Part shown: positions 1-8,654 of the stretch, piece after piece
Layout: each line of letters opens with the position of its first letter
Numbering within the stretch: the first letter of the stretch is position 1
Source: a virus
Strand: one strand, 5' to 3'
IMG/VR virus record: IMGVR_UViG_3300046009_003156
Coordinates: 1 to 27,106 of that record
DNA length: 27,106 nt
Translations under genes and position numbers: made by a program
The notes under the pieces: model-generated
Told to the model about the DNA's origin: nothing
The model's input: only the letters and a program-made list of their open reading frames with translations
Database searches by the model: none

Positions 1-1085
1 GCGGCGGCTCGATCACGGGCCGCGGCGCCGACATCCTCATCATCGATGACCCCATCAAGGACAGCGAAGAGGCGATGTCTCCGACGCTGCGCCAAAAGCT
101 GTGGGACTGGTTCACGCAAGTGGCCATGACCCGCCTGATGACCAAGTTTGCCTGCGTGGTGGTGGTGCACACCCGCTGGCACGAAGACGACCTGATTGGC
201 CGCATCACGGACCCGAGCAACCCTTGCTACTCCGAAGAGGAAGCGGCCAAGTGGAAGATCATCAACCTGCCTGCCATTGCTGGCGACGCCGACCCGTTGG
301 GCCGCCAGGCTGGCGAAGCCTTGTGGCCCGAGCGGTTTGACCTCGATTTCCTGAATGCTGCCAAGCGCCTGGACGCCAAAGGCTTCAGCGCGCTGTACCA
401 GCAGCGGCCAACGCCCGAAGACGGTGACCTGTTCCGGTCGGACTGGATCGTGCACTACGAGCGCTCACAGCTGCCCAGCGACCTGCGCATCTACGCTGCC
501 AGCGACCACGCCATTGGCGAGGACAAGACCCGCAACGACGCCACCGTGATGATCGTGGGCGGCGTCGACCAGTACGGCGACATCTACCTGCTGGACGTGT
601 GGTGGGAAAAAGCCGGGGCCGACAAGCAAGTCGACGCCATGCTGCGCTTGGCCAAACAGTGGAAGCCCACGCTGTGGTTTGCCGAGAAGGGCCACATCAG
701 CAAGGCCATTGGCCCGTTCTTGCGCAAGCGCATGCAGGAAGAGCGCACCTACTTCACCGTGGAAGAGGTCACGCCCATCGGAAACAAAGTGCAGAGGGCT
801 CAATCGATCATGGGCCGCATGAGCATGAAGAAGGTCCGATTCCCCAAGCACGCCACTTGGACGATGGCAGCCCGCGACGAGCTGCTGAAGTTTCCCAACG
901 CACGCCACGACGACTTTGTGGACGCGCTGGCCTGGCTGGGTCGGGCGGTGGATCGCATGTCCACACCCACGCGCACGCGCCCCGTCGATGGTGGCCCCAA
1001 ATACGGCACGCTGGGTTGGCTTAAAGCCGACGCGGCGCACAGAGACAAACAACAACGGCTGGAGTCGGCCATGAAAGGTTGGTAA
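1..1085 (+). CDS. terL: Terminase large subunit, C-terminal part (5' truncated by window edge)
   Basis: Packaging motor ATPase and nuclease that cuts concatemeric DNA and pumps it through the portal. The reading frame is open to the window edge (first full codon at base 3), so about 360 residues are visible and the Walker A region is missing. Near the start, ILIIDDPI is a Walker B-type strand with the acidic pair. The C-terminal half has RNase H-fold nuclease signatures: YAASDHA with a catalytic-type Asp, then FAEKGHI, and near the end RHDDFVDALAWLGRA. The ATG at 75 is internal to the fold because conserved terminase sequence continues upstream of it, so it is not the true start. The stop overlaps the portal ATG (TAATG). 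A phage of this type should have a small terminase subunit upstream, outside the window. Family assignment rests on motif recognition. Confidence 0.93.
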   Translation, partial: GGSITGRGADILIIDDPIKDSEEAMSPTLRQKLWDWFTQVAMTRLMTKFACVVVVHTRWHEDDLIGRITDPSNPCYSEEEAAKWKIINLPAIAGDADPLGRQAGEALWPERFDLDFLNAAKRLDAKGFSALYQQRPTPEDGDLFRSDWIVHYERSQLPSDLRIYAASDHAIGEDKTRNDATVMIVGGVDQYGDIYLLDVWWEKAGADKQVDAMLRLAKQWKPTLWFAEKGHISKAIGPFLRKRMQEERTYFTVEEVTPIGNKVQRAQSIMGRMSMKKVRFPKHATWTMAARDELLKFPNARHDDFVDALAWLGRAVDRMSTPTRTRPVDGGPKYGTLGWLKADAAHRDKQQRLESAMKGW

Positions 1086-3157
1086 TGGAAGAGCAAATGA
1101 AAATCATCGTGGCCACGGCTGGCGAGGAAGAAACAGACAGCGAGGCGTCAGTCGCCCGCAAGAATCTGGTGTCTGAGCTGCTGCGCCGGGTCAGCACCGC
1201 CAAGGGCGAGCACAAGAAAGCCTTTGACCGGATGAAGAGCGACATGGACATGGTGTTCCATGGCTTTGACCCGAAGCTGTGGGATGACGAGAAGTATTCC
1301 GTCAACCTGTCCCAGCGCCACGTGCAGCAACGCACGGCGGCCCTGTACGCCAAGAACCCGCGCTGCGTGGCCAAGCGCCGCCAGCGGATGATGTACCAAC
1401 TGTGGGACGGCTCGCCCGAGATGCTGGGCGATGCGAAGGCGGCCAGCCAGTTTGCCGAGCAGGCCATGCAGCCAGTGCCCCAGGCGGTGGCCATGGTCCT
1501 GCAGGAATACGACGAGGTGCAGGCCGAGAACATCCGCCTGGACAAGATCGGCAAGACGCTGGAAATCCTGTTCAGCTACTTCATGTCCGAGTCGCAGCCG
1601 ACGTTCAAGAGCCAGATGAAAGCGCTGGTGCGCCGCATGCTGACCACGGGCGTGGGCTACGTGAAGCTGGGCTTCCAGCGTGAGATGCAGCGCCGCCCGG
1701 AAATCAGCGCTCGCATGAACGACGTTCAAGTGCGCCTGGATCACCTGGACCGGCTGGCCAAAGAAGTCGGCAAGGGCGAGCTCAGCGACACAGAGGCCGA
1801 GCACGAAGAGCTGATGCTGTCCATGAAGGAGCTGACCCAGCAGCCCGACATGATCGTGCGCGAAGGCCTGATGTTCGACTTCCCAGATGCGACGGCCATC
1901 ATTGTGGATTCGCGCTGCAAGCAGCTGCGCGGCTTCATTGGCGCCCGCTGGATCGCGCACCAGATGTTCTTCACGCCCGACGAGGTGATGGAGATTTACG
2001 GCAAGGACTGCAAGGACAACTACACCGGCTACCAGGTCAAGGGCCGCTCGCACGATTCGTCGCGCCGTGGCGAGGTCGTCGGAGAAAACAGCGCATCGTC
2101 CGAAGAGGGCATGGTTTGCGTCTATGAGATTTACGACAAGCCAAGCGGCCTGGTCTACACGGTGGCCGAGGGCTTCCATGATTTCCTGAAAGAGCCCGCC
2201 GAGCCCGAGCTGCGTCTGGAGACTTTCTGGCCCGTGTTCTCTCTGGTGTGCAACGAGGTGGAGCACGACAAAGAAATCTACCCGCCGTCTGACGTGCACC
2301 TGATGCGCTCGATGGTGCATGAGTACAACCGCGCACGCGAAGGCCTGCGCGAGCACCGCAAAGCCAACCGCCCTGCTTACCTGACACCGGCCGGAGCGCT
2401 GGAGGAAGAGGACAAGGCCAAGCTGGCCACCCGCCCAGCCCACGGCGTCATCACCATCCAGGGCATGCAGCTGGGCCAGAAGTCGGAAGACCTGGTGACG
2501 CCGCTCAAGACCGTGGGCATCGACCCCAACTTGTACGAGGTGGGCACCGTGTTCGACGACGTGCAGCTGGCCGTGGGCGCGCAAGAGGCCACCTTTGGCG
2601 GCACTGGCGGGGCCACGGCCACCGAAACCAGTGTGGCCGAATCCAGCCGCATGTCGGCCCTGGGCGCCCAGGTCGACGAGCTGGACTCATTCATGTCTGA
2701 CATCGCCCGCGCATCGGGGGCCATCATGTTCCAGCAGATGAGCGCCGAGCAGGTCAAGAAGATCGCTGGCCCGGGTGCCGTGTGGCCTGAGCTGACAGCC
2801 CAAGAGATTGCCGACGAGATCCAGCTGGAGATTGAAGCAGGCTCCACCGGCAAGCCCAACCAGGCCGCCGAGCTGCAGAACATCGAGCGCGTGCTGCCTT
2901 ACATCATCCAGATTCCCGGCATCGACCCCAAGTGGCTGGCCAAGGAAGTGCTCAAGCGCATGGACGACAAGTTGGACTTGGACGCAGCGCTGGCCGAGGG
3001 CATGCAGTCGGTGGTCGCCATGAACGGCATGAACAACGCAAACGCCGCCGCTGGCATGGGTCAAGGCCCGGCTGGAGCGGCCAACGCACCCACCCCAGGA
3101 TCACCTGGCGGAGCCCTTGGCAGCGCTCCAGGCGGGCAGCCACCCATGATGATGTGA
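1085..3157 (+). CDS. Portal protein
   Basis: Dodecameric head vertex through which DNA enters and leaves. It is 690 aa, long for a portal and similar in size to those of P22-type and other podophages. The ATG at 1085 is chosen over the TTG two codons upstream because it forms a TAATG overlap with terminase and has an AAAGG ribosome site about 7 nt upstream. The N-terminal part (SQRHVQQRTAALYAKNPRC) is typical of portals from this group. Around residues 120-260 there is a charged, coiled-coil-like segment, and the C-terminus (about 650-690) is a Gly/Ala/Pro-rich tail ending in Met residues. Position directly after terL and before scaffold and coat supports the call. It is not the short HK97-type portal. 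Confidence 0.88.
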   Translation: MEEQMKIIVATAGEEETDSEASVARKNLVSELLRRVSTAKGEHKKAFDRMKSDMDMVFHGFDPKLWDDEKYSVNLSQRHVQQRTAALYAKNPRCVAKRRQRMMYQLWDGSPEMLGDAKAASQFAEQAMQPVPQAVAMVLQEYDEVQAENIRLDKIGKTLEILFSYFMSESQPTFKSQMKALVRRMLTTGVGYVKLGFQREMQRRPEISARMNDVQVRLDHLDRLAKEVGKGELSDTEAEHEELMLSMKELTQQPDMIVREGLMFDFPDATAIIVDSRCKQLRGFIGARWIAHQMFFTPDEVMEIYGKDCKDNYTGYQVKGRSHDSSRRGEVVGENSASSEEGMVCVYEIYDKPSGLVYTVAEGFHDFLKEPAEPELRLETFWPVFSLVCNEVEHDKEIYPPSDVHLMRSMVHEYNRAREGLREHRKANRPAYLTPAGALEEEDKAKLATRPAHGVITIQGMQLGQKSEDLVTPLKTVGIDPNLYEVGTVFDDVQLAVGAQEATFGGTGGATATETSVAESSRMSALGAQVDELDSFMSDIARASGAIMFQQMSAEQVKKIAGPGAVWPELTAQEIADEIQLEIEAGSTGKPNQAAELQNIERVLPYIIQIPGIDPKWLAKEVLKRMDDKLDLDAALAEGMQSVVAMNGMNNANAAAGMGQGPAGAANAPTPGSPGGALGSAPGGQPPMMM

Positions 3158-3164
3158 TTTTGTT

Positions 3165-3186
3165 CGGCTATTTTGTTGAATAGTCG
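3165..3186 (+). other. Stem-loop in the portal-scaffold gap
   Basis: The 78-bp gap between portal and scaffold holds an 8-bp stem (CGGCTATT/AATAGTCG, one G-T pair) with a TTGTTG loop. No T-run follows on either strand, so it is not a convincing intrinsic terminator. It could be a processing or attenuation element. An ATCAGACAAA motif that recurs elsewhere follows at 3193-3202. Confidence 0.3.
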
Positions 3187-3235
3187 CGCAAAATCAGACA
3201 AAATACCAACAGGAAAAACAACGCGGAGTTGACGT

Positions 3236-4204
3236 ATGGAAATTGAAGAGCAATCCGGTTCGTCCCCGGAGCTGGGCAACCAAGACACGCAAGTGATCGA
3301 TGAGCCCAGCACGCCAGGCGAAACAGAAACCAGCCTCCTGTCGGTGGTGCAAAGCGTGGTGGAGAAATCCGCCGAGCAAAGTGCCCCCGCCAGTGACACG
3401 GAATCGCCACCCGAAGGGCAAAGTCAAACAGCCGCACCTGAGCGAGCCGAGGATGAACAGTCCGAGGATTACTCAAAGCTGCCATTCAATGAGCATCCCC
3501 GCTTCAAAAAGCTGGTGGCCCAAAAGCACGCATTCCGTGCGCAGGCCGAAGCCAATGAGCAGGACGCGAAGCAGTACCGGGACATTCAAGCCTTCATGGA
3601 AACCAATGGGTTGACCGCCGAAGAGGTGGCGCAATCCCTGGACATGCTGGCCAAGATGAAATCGGGCGACCCAGCAGAGGCTTACGAGCTGATGCAGCAG
3701 CGAATGCAATCGCTGGCCGTCATGGCGGGCAAGCAATTGCCAGCCGACCTGGAAGAGAAAGTCGAACAAGGCTATATCGACCGGGACACGGCGCAGGATT
3801 TGCATCAGCAGCGAGTGGGTGCTGAGCGAAAAGCTCAACTGGCGCAAAGTCAACTGGATCGCATATCCCAACAGGACCAGCGCAGCCAGGTGAATGCGAT
3901 GGCCAGTGCAGTGTCGGCATGGGAGCAGGCGACGAAATCGTCCGACCCCGACTTTGATCTCAAGGCTGAATTGGTGAAAGACCGTGTGCGCGCTCACGTT
4001 GCGAGCCATGGCATGCCAAAGAATTCTGATGAAGCACTCAAGCTCTCGAAAGAGGCTTACGAGTCGGTGACTCAGACGCTTTTGCGTGCCCGTGGCGACA
4101 GAACGCCAATGCGTACCGCGGTCGGGGGCAAAACAAATGGCTCTGCCCAGCCGGAACCAAAAAGCCTGCTCGACGTGATTCGTCGGGCATCGGCCGGTGC
4201 CTGA
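3236..4204 (+). CDS. Putative scaffolding protein
   Basis: Likely internal scaffold that directs coat assembly and leaves or is degraded before DNA packaging. It is 322 aa. The first ~75 residues are acidic, Ser/Pro-rich and low in predicted order. Residues about 85-270 are rich in Q, E, K and A with long helical, coiled-coil-like runs, and the C-terminal ~50 residues are basic, as in scaffolds that bind coat through a basic tail. It lies exactly between portal and major capsid protein, the usual scaffold position. A GGAG ribosome site lies 7 nt before the ATG. Third-position G/C bias is visibly weaker than in the portal and nozzle genes. No protease motif was seen. The role is inferred from position and composition rather than a signature. 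Confidence 0.7.
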   Translation: MEIEEQSGSSPELGNQDTQVIDEPSTPGETETSLLSVVQSVVEKSAEQSAPASDTESPPEGQSQTAAPERAEDEQSEDYSKLPFNEHPRFKKLVAQKHAFRAQAEANEQDAKQYRDIQAFMETNGLTAEEVAQSLDMLAKMKSGDPAEAYELMQQRMQSLAVMAGKQLPADLEEKVEQGYIDRDTAQDLHQQRVGAERKAQLAQSQLDRISQQDQRSQVNAMASAVSAWEQATKSSDPDFDLKAELVKDRVRAHVASHGMPKNSDEALKLSKEAYESVTQTLLRARGDRTPMRTAVGGKTNGSAQPEPKSLLDVIRRASAGA

Positions 4205-4235
4205 GCCGATCAGTAACTGAACCGGAGATATCAAA

Positions 4236-5303
4236 ATGGCATTTACTCAAGCCGAAATCGACAACATCGCCAACGCCGCACTCGATTACTACATCGAAAA
4301 AGGCAGCGTTTTCTCGTCCACCATTCAAGACAAGCCTTTGCTGGCCGCTCTGGATGGCAAAGCCAAGACCTTCTCAGGTGGCAAGGGCGCCGTGTCTGTT
4401 GCAGTGAAGGGTCAGTACGACTCGACACTGGGTGGTTACACCCACAACGACACTGTCAACTACGTCAACCCCGCGAAGATCAAGCGCGCCAACTTCACAT
4501 GGAAAGAGCACCACATCGGCATCGGCGTGACTCTGACCGAATTGAAGCGCGACGGCATCAGCGTGGCAGACTCCATGAACAGCGAGACTCAAAAGAGCAA
4601 TCGCGGCCGTGAAGAGACTGCGCTGGCCAACTTGCTGGAAGACAAGCTGGAAGACATGGCCGAAGGCTACGCCCGTGGCCTCAACAGCTTCTTGTGGGGT
4701 GACGGTACTGCCGACGCCAACGCATTGGCTGGCATTCGCGCCTTCATCAAGGACACTCCTGCTGCCGCTGCGCAGACCGTGGGTGGCATTGACCAGAACG
4801 CGGCGGCCAACAGCTGGTGGCGCAACCGCGTCAACTTGTCCATCACCACCACGGCGACTGGCGACGAGTTGATCGACACGTTGAACAAGGAATTCCGCCA
4901 GCTCCAGCGCTACGGCGGCAAGCCCACTGTGGCCTTGTGCGGCTCGGACTTCATGGACCGTCTGAACAAAGAGCTGCGTGCACGCGGCTACTACACCCAG
5001 CAGGGCTATGCACGAAGCCAAGACATCAAGCACGGCGACGTGACCTTTGGTGGCCTGGTCTTCAAGTACGACCCCACCATGGACGACATCGGCACCAGCT
5101 TGGGTGGCACCACCAACTACTCCAAGCGCGCTTACCTGATCGACACCTCCAAGTTGTGCCTGTACTACATGGAGAATGAGAAGATGAAGCGTCACAGCCC
5201 AGCACGTCCGCACAACCAGTACGTGATGTACCGCGCTATCACCACGACTGGCGTGTTGGCTGCCCAGCAGCTCAACTGCCACGGCGTGTACCAGTTCAGC
5301 TGA
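4236..5303 (+). CDS. Major capsid protein (HK97-fold type)
   Basis: Main coat subunit, 355 aa. The N-terminus (AEIDNIANAALDYYIEKG) is followed by a Gly-rich beta stretch (FSGGKGAVSVAVKGQYDS), suggesting N-arm and E-loop. The middle has GRGEETALANLL helices and a conserved-type SFLWGDGTADANALAGI segment, as in many HK97-fold coat proteins that carry a W-x-G...LAGI motif. The C-terminal part (PHNQYVMYRAITTTGVLAAQQLN) suits the A-domain end. The ribosome site GGAGATATCAAA precedes the ATG. There is no N-terminal protease-processed delta domain, which fits the separate scaffold gene upstream. A hairpin terminator follows at 5320-5350, which fits a strongly expressed gene. The exact coat family is not determined. 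Confidence 0.88.
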   Translation: MAFTQAEIDNIANAALDYYIEKGSVFSSTIQDKPLLAALDGKAKTFSGGKGAVSVAVKGQYDSTLGGYTHNDTVNYVNPAKIKRANFTWKEHHIGIGVTLTELKRDGISVADSMNSETQKSNRGREETALANLLEDKLEDMAEGYARGLNSFLWGDGTADANALAGIRAFIKDTPAAAAQTVGGIDQNAAANSWWRNRVNLSITTTATGDELIDTLNKEFRQLQRYGGKPTVALCGSDFMDRLNKELRARGYYTQQGYARSQDIKHGDVTFGGLVFKYDPTMDDIGTSLGGTTNYSKRAYLIDTSKLCLYYMENEKMKRHSPARPHNQYVMYRAITTTGVLAAQQLNCHGVYQFS

Positions 5304-5319
5304 TCGGCTGAAACATGAG

Positions 5320-5350
5320 GGGCTGCCATCGAAAGGTGGCGGCCCTTTGT
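5320..5350 (+). terminator. Intrinsic terminator after the major capsid gene
   Basis: An 11-bp stem (GGGCTGCCATC / GGTGGCGGCCC, two G-T pairs) closes on a GAAA tetraloop and is followed by TTTGT. The T-run is short, so it may attenuate rather than stop transcription into the following genes. Confidence 0.7.
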
Positions 5351-5374
5351 CGTAACTACCCCAGGAGAATCCCC

Positions 5375-5758
5375 ATGCAAATCTGTAACTGCACCGTTGC
5401 CATTGGCGGCGAGGTCGGAATGACCGTCACGAAGGAGCGCGTCACCGTGCCCGAGATGGCCATCCTGCGCATCGTCCACGGTGAAGACGCGGTGCGAAAC
5501 ATCGAAGTCATTGCCGACGAGGCCATCGACACCAACGAAGAGCGCTCGCGCCTGAACAGCATCTACAAGTCGCCCGAGAACGTCGTGCGCGACACCTTTG
5601 GTGCATCCGGCGTGCTGCCCAAGACACTGGATGACGCTGGCATCAGCGACGAATTTGTCATCTCTGACATGGTGACCAAGGCTGGCAAGCGCAAGGCCAA
5701 GGCCAGCGCCGCAGCCGAGATGACGGCGGCCGAAGTGGCCGGCGCAACCGACGAGTAA
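5375..5758 (+). CDS. Small head-module protein, function unknown
   Basis: A 127-aa protein placed between coat and adaptor, a position often held by a head decoration or head-completion protein. The start is the ATG at 5375, which has AGGAG 6 nt upstream. The longer in-frame ORF from 5315 would run back through the terminator hairpin, so it is rejected. It begins with CNCTVAIGGEVGMTVTKERVTVPEMAIL and has a central IVHGEDAVRNI segment that I associate with small proteins in phage structural modules but cannot name. The last ~25 residues are Lys/Ala-rich and look disordered. No membrane segment or signal peptide is visible. Confidence 0.75.
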   Translation: MQICNCTVAIGGEVGMTVTKERVTVPEMAILRIVHGEDAVRNIEVIADEAIDTNEERSRLNSIYKSPENVVRDTFGASGVLPKTLDDAGISDEFVISDMVTKAGKRKAKASAAAEMTAAEVAGATDE

Positions 5759-5768
5759 GGAGCAAGAC

Positions 5769-6473
5769 ATGGCCCGTAACGTAACGCTTGGCGAGCTGAT
5801 CGACGATGTGCGCGCCGAGGCGGGCCACTCCCTGCAATCAAACCTCGGGGCCGCTATGCGCGAGGTGCTGGTGAAGATCATCCAGCGCCAGCAGCGCAGG
5901 CTCTGGGAGGATTTTGACTGGACCTTCCTGCGCGTGGACCGTGATGTCCCCGTGCAGGCTGGCCAGCGCTACTACGACATTCCGCTGGACTTGACGCTGG
6001 AGCGGCTTGAGTCGCTGCAATTCAAGTACGGCGATCGCTGGATCCCCTTGAGGCACGGCATTGGCCGAGAGCAGCTGGACCAGCACGATTCAGACCGCGA
6101 CATCCGGGCTTACCCCGTCGAGCGCTGGGCCGAGTACGAGGACGACCAGATCGAAGTCTGGCCTATGCCATCCCAGAACGGCACAAGCCCCCGCGACGGC
6201 TTGGTGAGATTCACCGGCATCCGCCGCTTGCGCCCACTGGTGGCAGAGGCCGACCGCGCCGACTTGGACGACACCTTGCTGGTGCTGTACAGCGCTGCAG
6301 AAATCCTGGCCCGCGAGAAATCGGCCGACGCATCCTTGAAGCTGCAGCTGGCGGAGAAACACTACAACCGCCTGCGCGCCAGAAACTCCAAGAGCGACAC
6401 CTTCTCCCTGAGCGGCGAAGCGCCAGAGCGCATGCCGAAAGGCCCAAAGATCATCGCTGTTCAGAACCAATAA
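5769..6473 (+). CDS. Head-to-tail adaptor protein (gp4/gp11-like)
   Basis: Probable adaptor ring joining the portal to the short tail. It is 234 aa, with TAAGGAG placed about 8 nt before the ATG. The sequence starts with a helical segment (TLGELIDDVRAEAG) and carries VLVKIIQRQQRRLWEDFDWTFLRVDRDVPVQAGQRYYDIP. That helix plus the 'DFDW..L..' beta motif followed by '.G.RYYD.P' is a common arrangement in podophage adaptor and tail-tubular-A-type proteins. The C-terminal helices (VLYSAAEILAREKSADASLKLQLAEKHYNRLR) also match that architecture. It sits between the coat module and the nozzle gene, three bases before the next ATG. Confidence 0.78.
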   Translation: MARNVTLGELIDDVRAEAGHSLQSNLGAAMREVLVKIIQRQQRRLWEDFDWTFLRVDRDVPVQAGQRYYDIPLDLTLERLESLQFKYGDRWIPLRHGIGREQLDQHDSDRDIRAYPVERWAEYEDDQIEVWPMPSQNGTSPRDGLVRFTGIRRLRPLVAEADRADLDDTLLVLYSAAEILAREKSADASLKLQLAEKHYNRLRARNSKSDTFSLSGEAPERMPKGPKIIAVQNQ

Positions 6474-6476
6474 GCC

Positions 6477-8546
6477 ATGCCTTACTTTGCCATTGAAGAC
6501 TTCCGCGCAGGCATGGACTCGCGCCGCATGGCGGTGCTGTCGGTGCCTGGCTCTTTGTTGTCGCTGGTCAATGGCCACATCAACCGAGGCGGCGAGATTG
6601 AAAAGCGCCTGGCCTTCGTTCCTCAGATCACCATGCCTGCCGGGACGTTTGGCTTGTCGGCCGTTGGCGGCACGCTCTACACCTTCGGGTCGGCCGCTTC
6701 GGTGACGTTCCCCGCAGGGACACCTGCCAACATGGTCTACCAGCAGCTGGCGCATCCGACCGGCGTGGCCATGGCCAAGATCATTCACACCAGCGCTTTT
6801 GCGGGTAAGGCCTACGTCATTGCGCAGTACGACGACGGCACCGTCTACCACTTCTACAACGGCGTGCGCAACACTGAGCTGGTGGAGGCCCGCTCCCGGG
6901 CGAGCTTCACGGTCACTGGCGGGACGACGGTGGGTGTGAGTGCCACAGCCAGCTTCACCATCACGGGTGGCATCAACTCGGCGGGCGACCGCCTGCTTTC
7001 CATCCGCGCCAATACGCTGGCCATCCTGACCCAGGCAGTGCAGCACAACGGCAGCAACTCCAGCACGGCGGCAGCGGTGGCAGCGGCCATCAACGCATTC
7101 GTGGGCAACCCAGACTTCACGGCCACAGCGGTGGGCGCCACGGTCACCCTGACTTCGGTGACGCCTGGCACGGACTTCAATGGCCTGGCCCTGACGCTGA
7201 GCTTGACGGGTGGCTTTGCCGTTGGGTCTGTGAATAACTTTGCCGGAGGTGTGGATAACGCCATCACGGCCATGACGGTCGATGGCGTCAGCATCATCGG
7301 CCGCAAGATTTTGCACACGGGCAGCAACGCCACCACGGCCGCCGCTCTGGCCGCTGAAATCAACGAGCACCAGAGTGCCCCAGAGTACCGGGCGCTGGCC
7401 GTCGGCAACAAGGTCAACGTGATGATCCAGACGGCTGGCGCCGCCAACAACGGCAAAACGCTGGCCATCACAACCACTGGCAACATGACCACCAGCGCTA
7501 CGTCGGTGACGCTGGCGGGTGGCTCCGACTTGGTGGTGGGCACAACGACATCAACCTACCTGCCTGGCGAGTACGGCAAGCCCGCCAAGAGCAAGATGTA
7601 CTCGACGGCTTCGTCGCTGGTGCACTTTTCGGGCATTTCCGCGCCGCTGGAGATGAACGAAACAACCAAGGAGGCGGGTTTCATTGACCTGTCCACCAAC
7701 GCCGAGGGCTCTGAGCGACTGACGGCCATTGCCAACTACCAGCAGAACCTGGCGATCTTTTCTGAGCGCACGGTGCAAATTTGGTTTGTGGACGTGGCCG
7801 CGTCTGGCAACCAGCAGCTCCAGGTGCTCAACAACACGGGCGCCATTGCGCCGCTGAGCGTGCAGGAGATTGGCGACAGCGACGTGTTCTACCTGTCCGA
7901 GTCGGGCATCCGCTCGCTGCGCGCCCGCGACTCATCCAATGCTGCCTTTGCCACCGACATCGGCAACCCGATCGACACCCTGGTGCTGGACGACATCAGT
8001 GCTGACCGCCTGACGGTGCGTGAAAGCCGTGCCGTGCTGGAGCCACGCGACGGCCGGTACATCCTGGCCGTGGGCTCAAAGTGCTATGTGTTTAGCTACT
8101 TCCCGGCCTCGCGTGTGTCGGCCTGGTCGATCTACGAGCCGGGCTTTGCCGTCACCGATTGGGCCATCATCGGCCGCAGGCTTTACTGCCGCGGCGACGA
8201 CGGCAAAATGTATTTGCTGGGCGGCCAAAACGGCACCACCTACGACGGCACCCAGGTCACGGCCTACCTGCCCTACGTGGACGCCAAGCAGCCCGCCACC
8301 AAAAAGATGTTCACCGGGCTGGACCTGGCCAGCGAAGGCGTGTGGCGCGTGGAGATTGCATCCAACCCACTGGACCAGACGGCGCTGCAGACGGTGGCCT
8401 ACGTCGAGGAAACCACTTTCGACAAGGGCAACCTGGCCTTCCAAGTCACCGGCACCCACATGGCCATCAAGCTGACCAGCCAGGGCGAGGGCTTTGCCAA
8501 GATTGGCGCCATCGTCGTGCATTACGAGGGTGGCGATAAGGGTTGA
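6477..8546 (+). CDS. Tail nozzle/hub protein with tandem duplicated insert domain
   Basis: A 689-aa protein, most likely the short-tail nozzle or tail-hub component (T7 gp12-like or P22 gp10-like position), which forms the DNA exit channel. Residues 1-140 and 365-689 are beta-rich and resemble the propeller-like scaffold of such proteins, for example GRRLYCRGDDGKMYLLGG. Between them, residues about 158-259 and 262-351 are two clearly homologous modules. Both contain H-x-GSN-x-x-TAAA-x-AA-x-IN, then a beta stretch with AVG, and both end with AGG-x-D. The start overlaps nothing and follows the adaptor stop by three bases. The family call comes from gene order and general features. The duplication is seen directly. 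Confidence 0.72.
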   Translation: MPYFAIEDFRAGMDSRRMAVLSVPGSLLSLVNGHINRGGEIEKRLAFVPQITMPAGTFGLSAVGGTLYTFGSAASVTFPAGTPANMVYQQLAHPTGVAMAKIIHTSAFAGKAYVIAQYDDGTVYHFYNGVRNTELVEARSRASFTVTGGTTVGVSATASFTITGGINSAGDRLLSIRANTLAILTQAVQHNGSNSSTAAAVAAAINAFVGNPDFTATAVGATVTLTSVTPGTDFNGLALTLSLTGGFAVGSVNNFAGGVDNAITAMTVDGVSIIGRKILHTGSNATTAAALAAEINEHQSAPEYRALAVGNKVNVMIQTAGAANNGKTLAITTTGNMTTSATSVTLAGGSDLVVGTTTSTYLPGEYGKPAKSKMYSTASSLVHFSGISAPLEMNETTKEAGFIDLSTNAEGSERLTAIANYQQNLAIFSERTVQIWFVDVAASGNQQLQVLNNTGAIAPLSVQEIGDSDVFYLSESGIRSLRARDSSNAAFATDIGNPIDTLVLDDISADRLTVRESRAVLEPRDGRYILAVGSKCYVFSYFPASRVSAWSIYEPGFAVTDWAIIGRRLYCRGDDGKMYLLGGQNGTTYDGTQVTAYLPYVDAKQPATKKMFTGLDLASEGVWRVEIASNPLDQTALQTVAYVEETTFDKGNLAFQVTGTHMAIKLTSQGEGFAKIGAIVVHYEGGDKG

Positions 8547-8603
8547 AATTGTCTGGCGTTGGCCGACGAATTTCATACAATCGGAGCATGCGGCGAAATT
8601 GTT

Positions 8604-8650
8604 GTGTCCATCGCCAAGACACGCACAGGGCTTTGCCCGCATCGGGTGCG
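8604..8650 (+). promoter_or_regulatory. Nested stem-loops in the leader of the cupin-like gene
   Basis: The ~108-bp non-coding gap before the ATG at 8655 contains GTGTC/GACAC (8604-8622). CGCAC/GTGCG (8622-8626 with 8646-8650) encloses GGGC-TTT-GCCC (8628-8638). The 3' arm GTGCG lies where the ribosome would bind. Stems are short, so this is a weak candidate for translation control. Confidence 0.3.
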
Positions 8651-8654
8651 AGAC

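Noticed and set aside
3165-3186. Intrinsic terminator between portal and scaffold
   Set aside because: The stem is weak and no T-run follows on either strand; kept only as a stem-loop.
5315-5374. 20-codon N-terminal extension of the small head protein
   Set aside because: It reads through the terminator hairpin, while the ATG at 5375 has an AGGAG ribosome site.
8576-8581. Promoter with TACAAT -10 in the gap before the cupin-like gene
   Set aside because: No acceptable -35 at 15-19 bp spacing; the nearest TTGTCT gives 21 bp.
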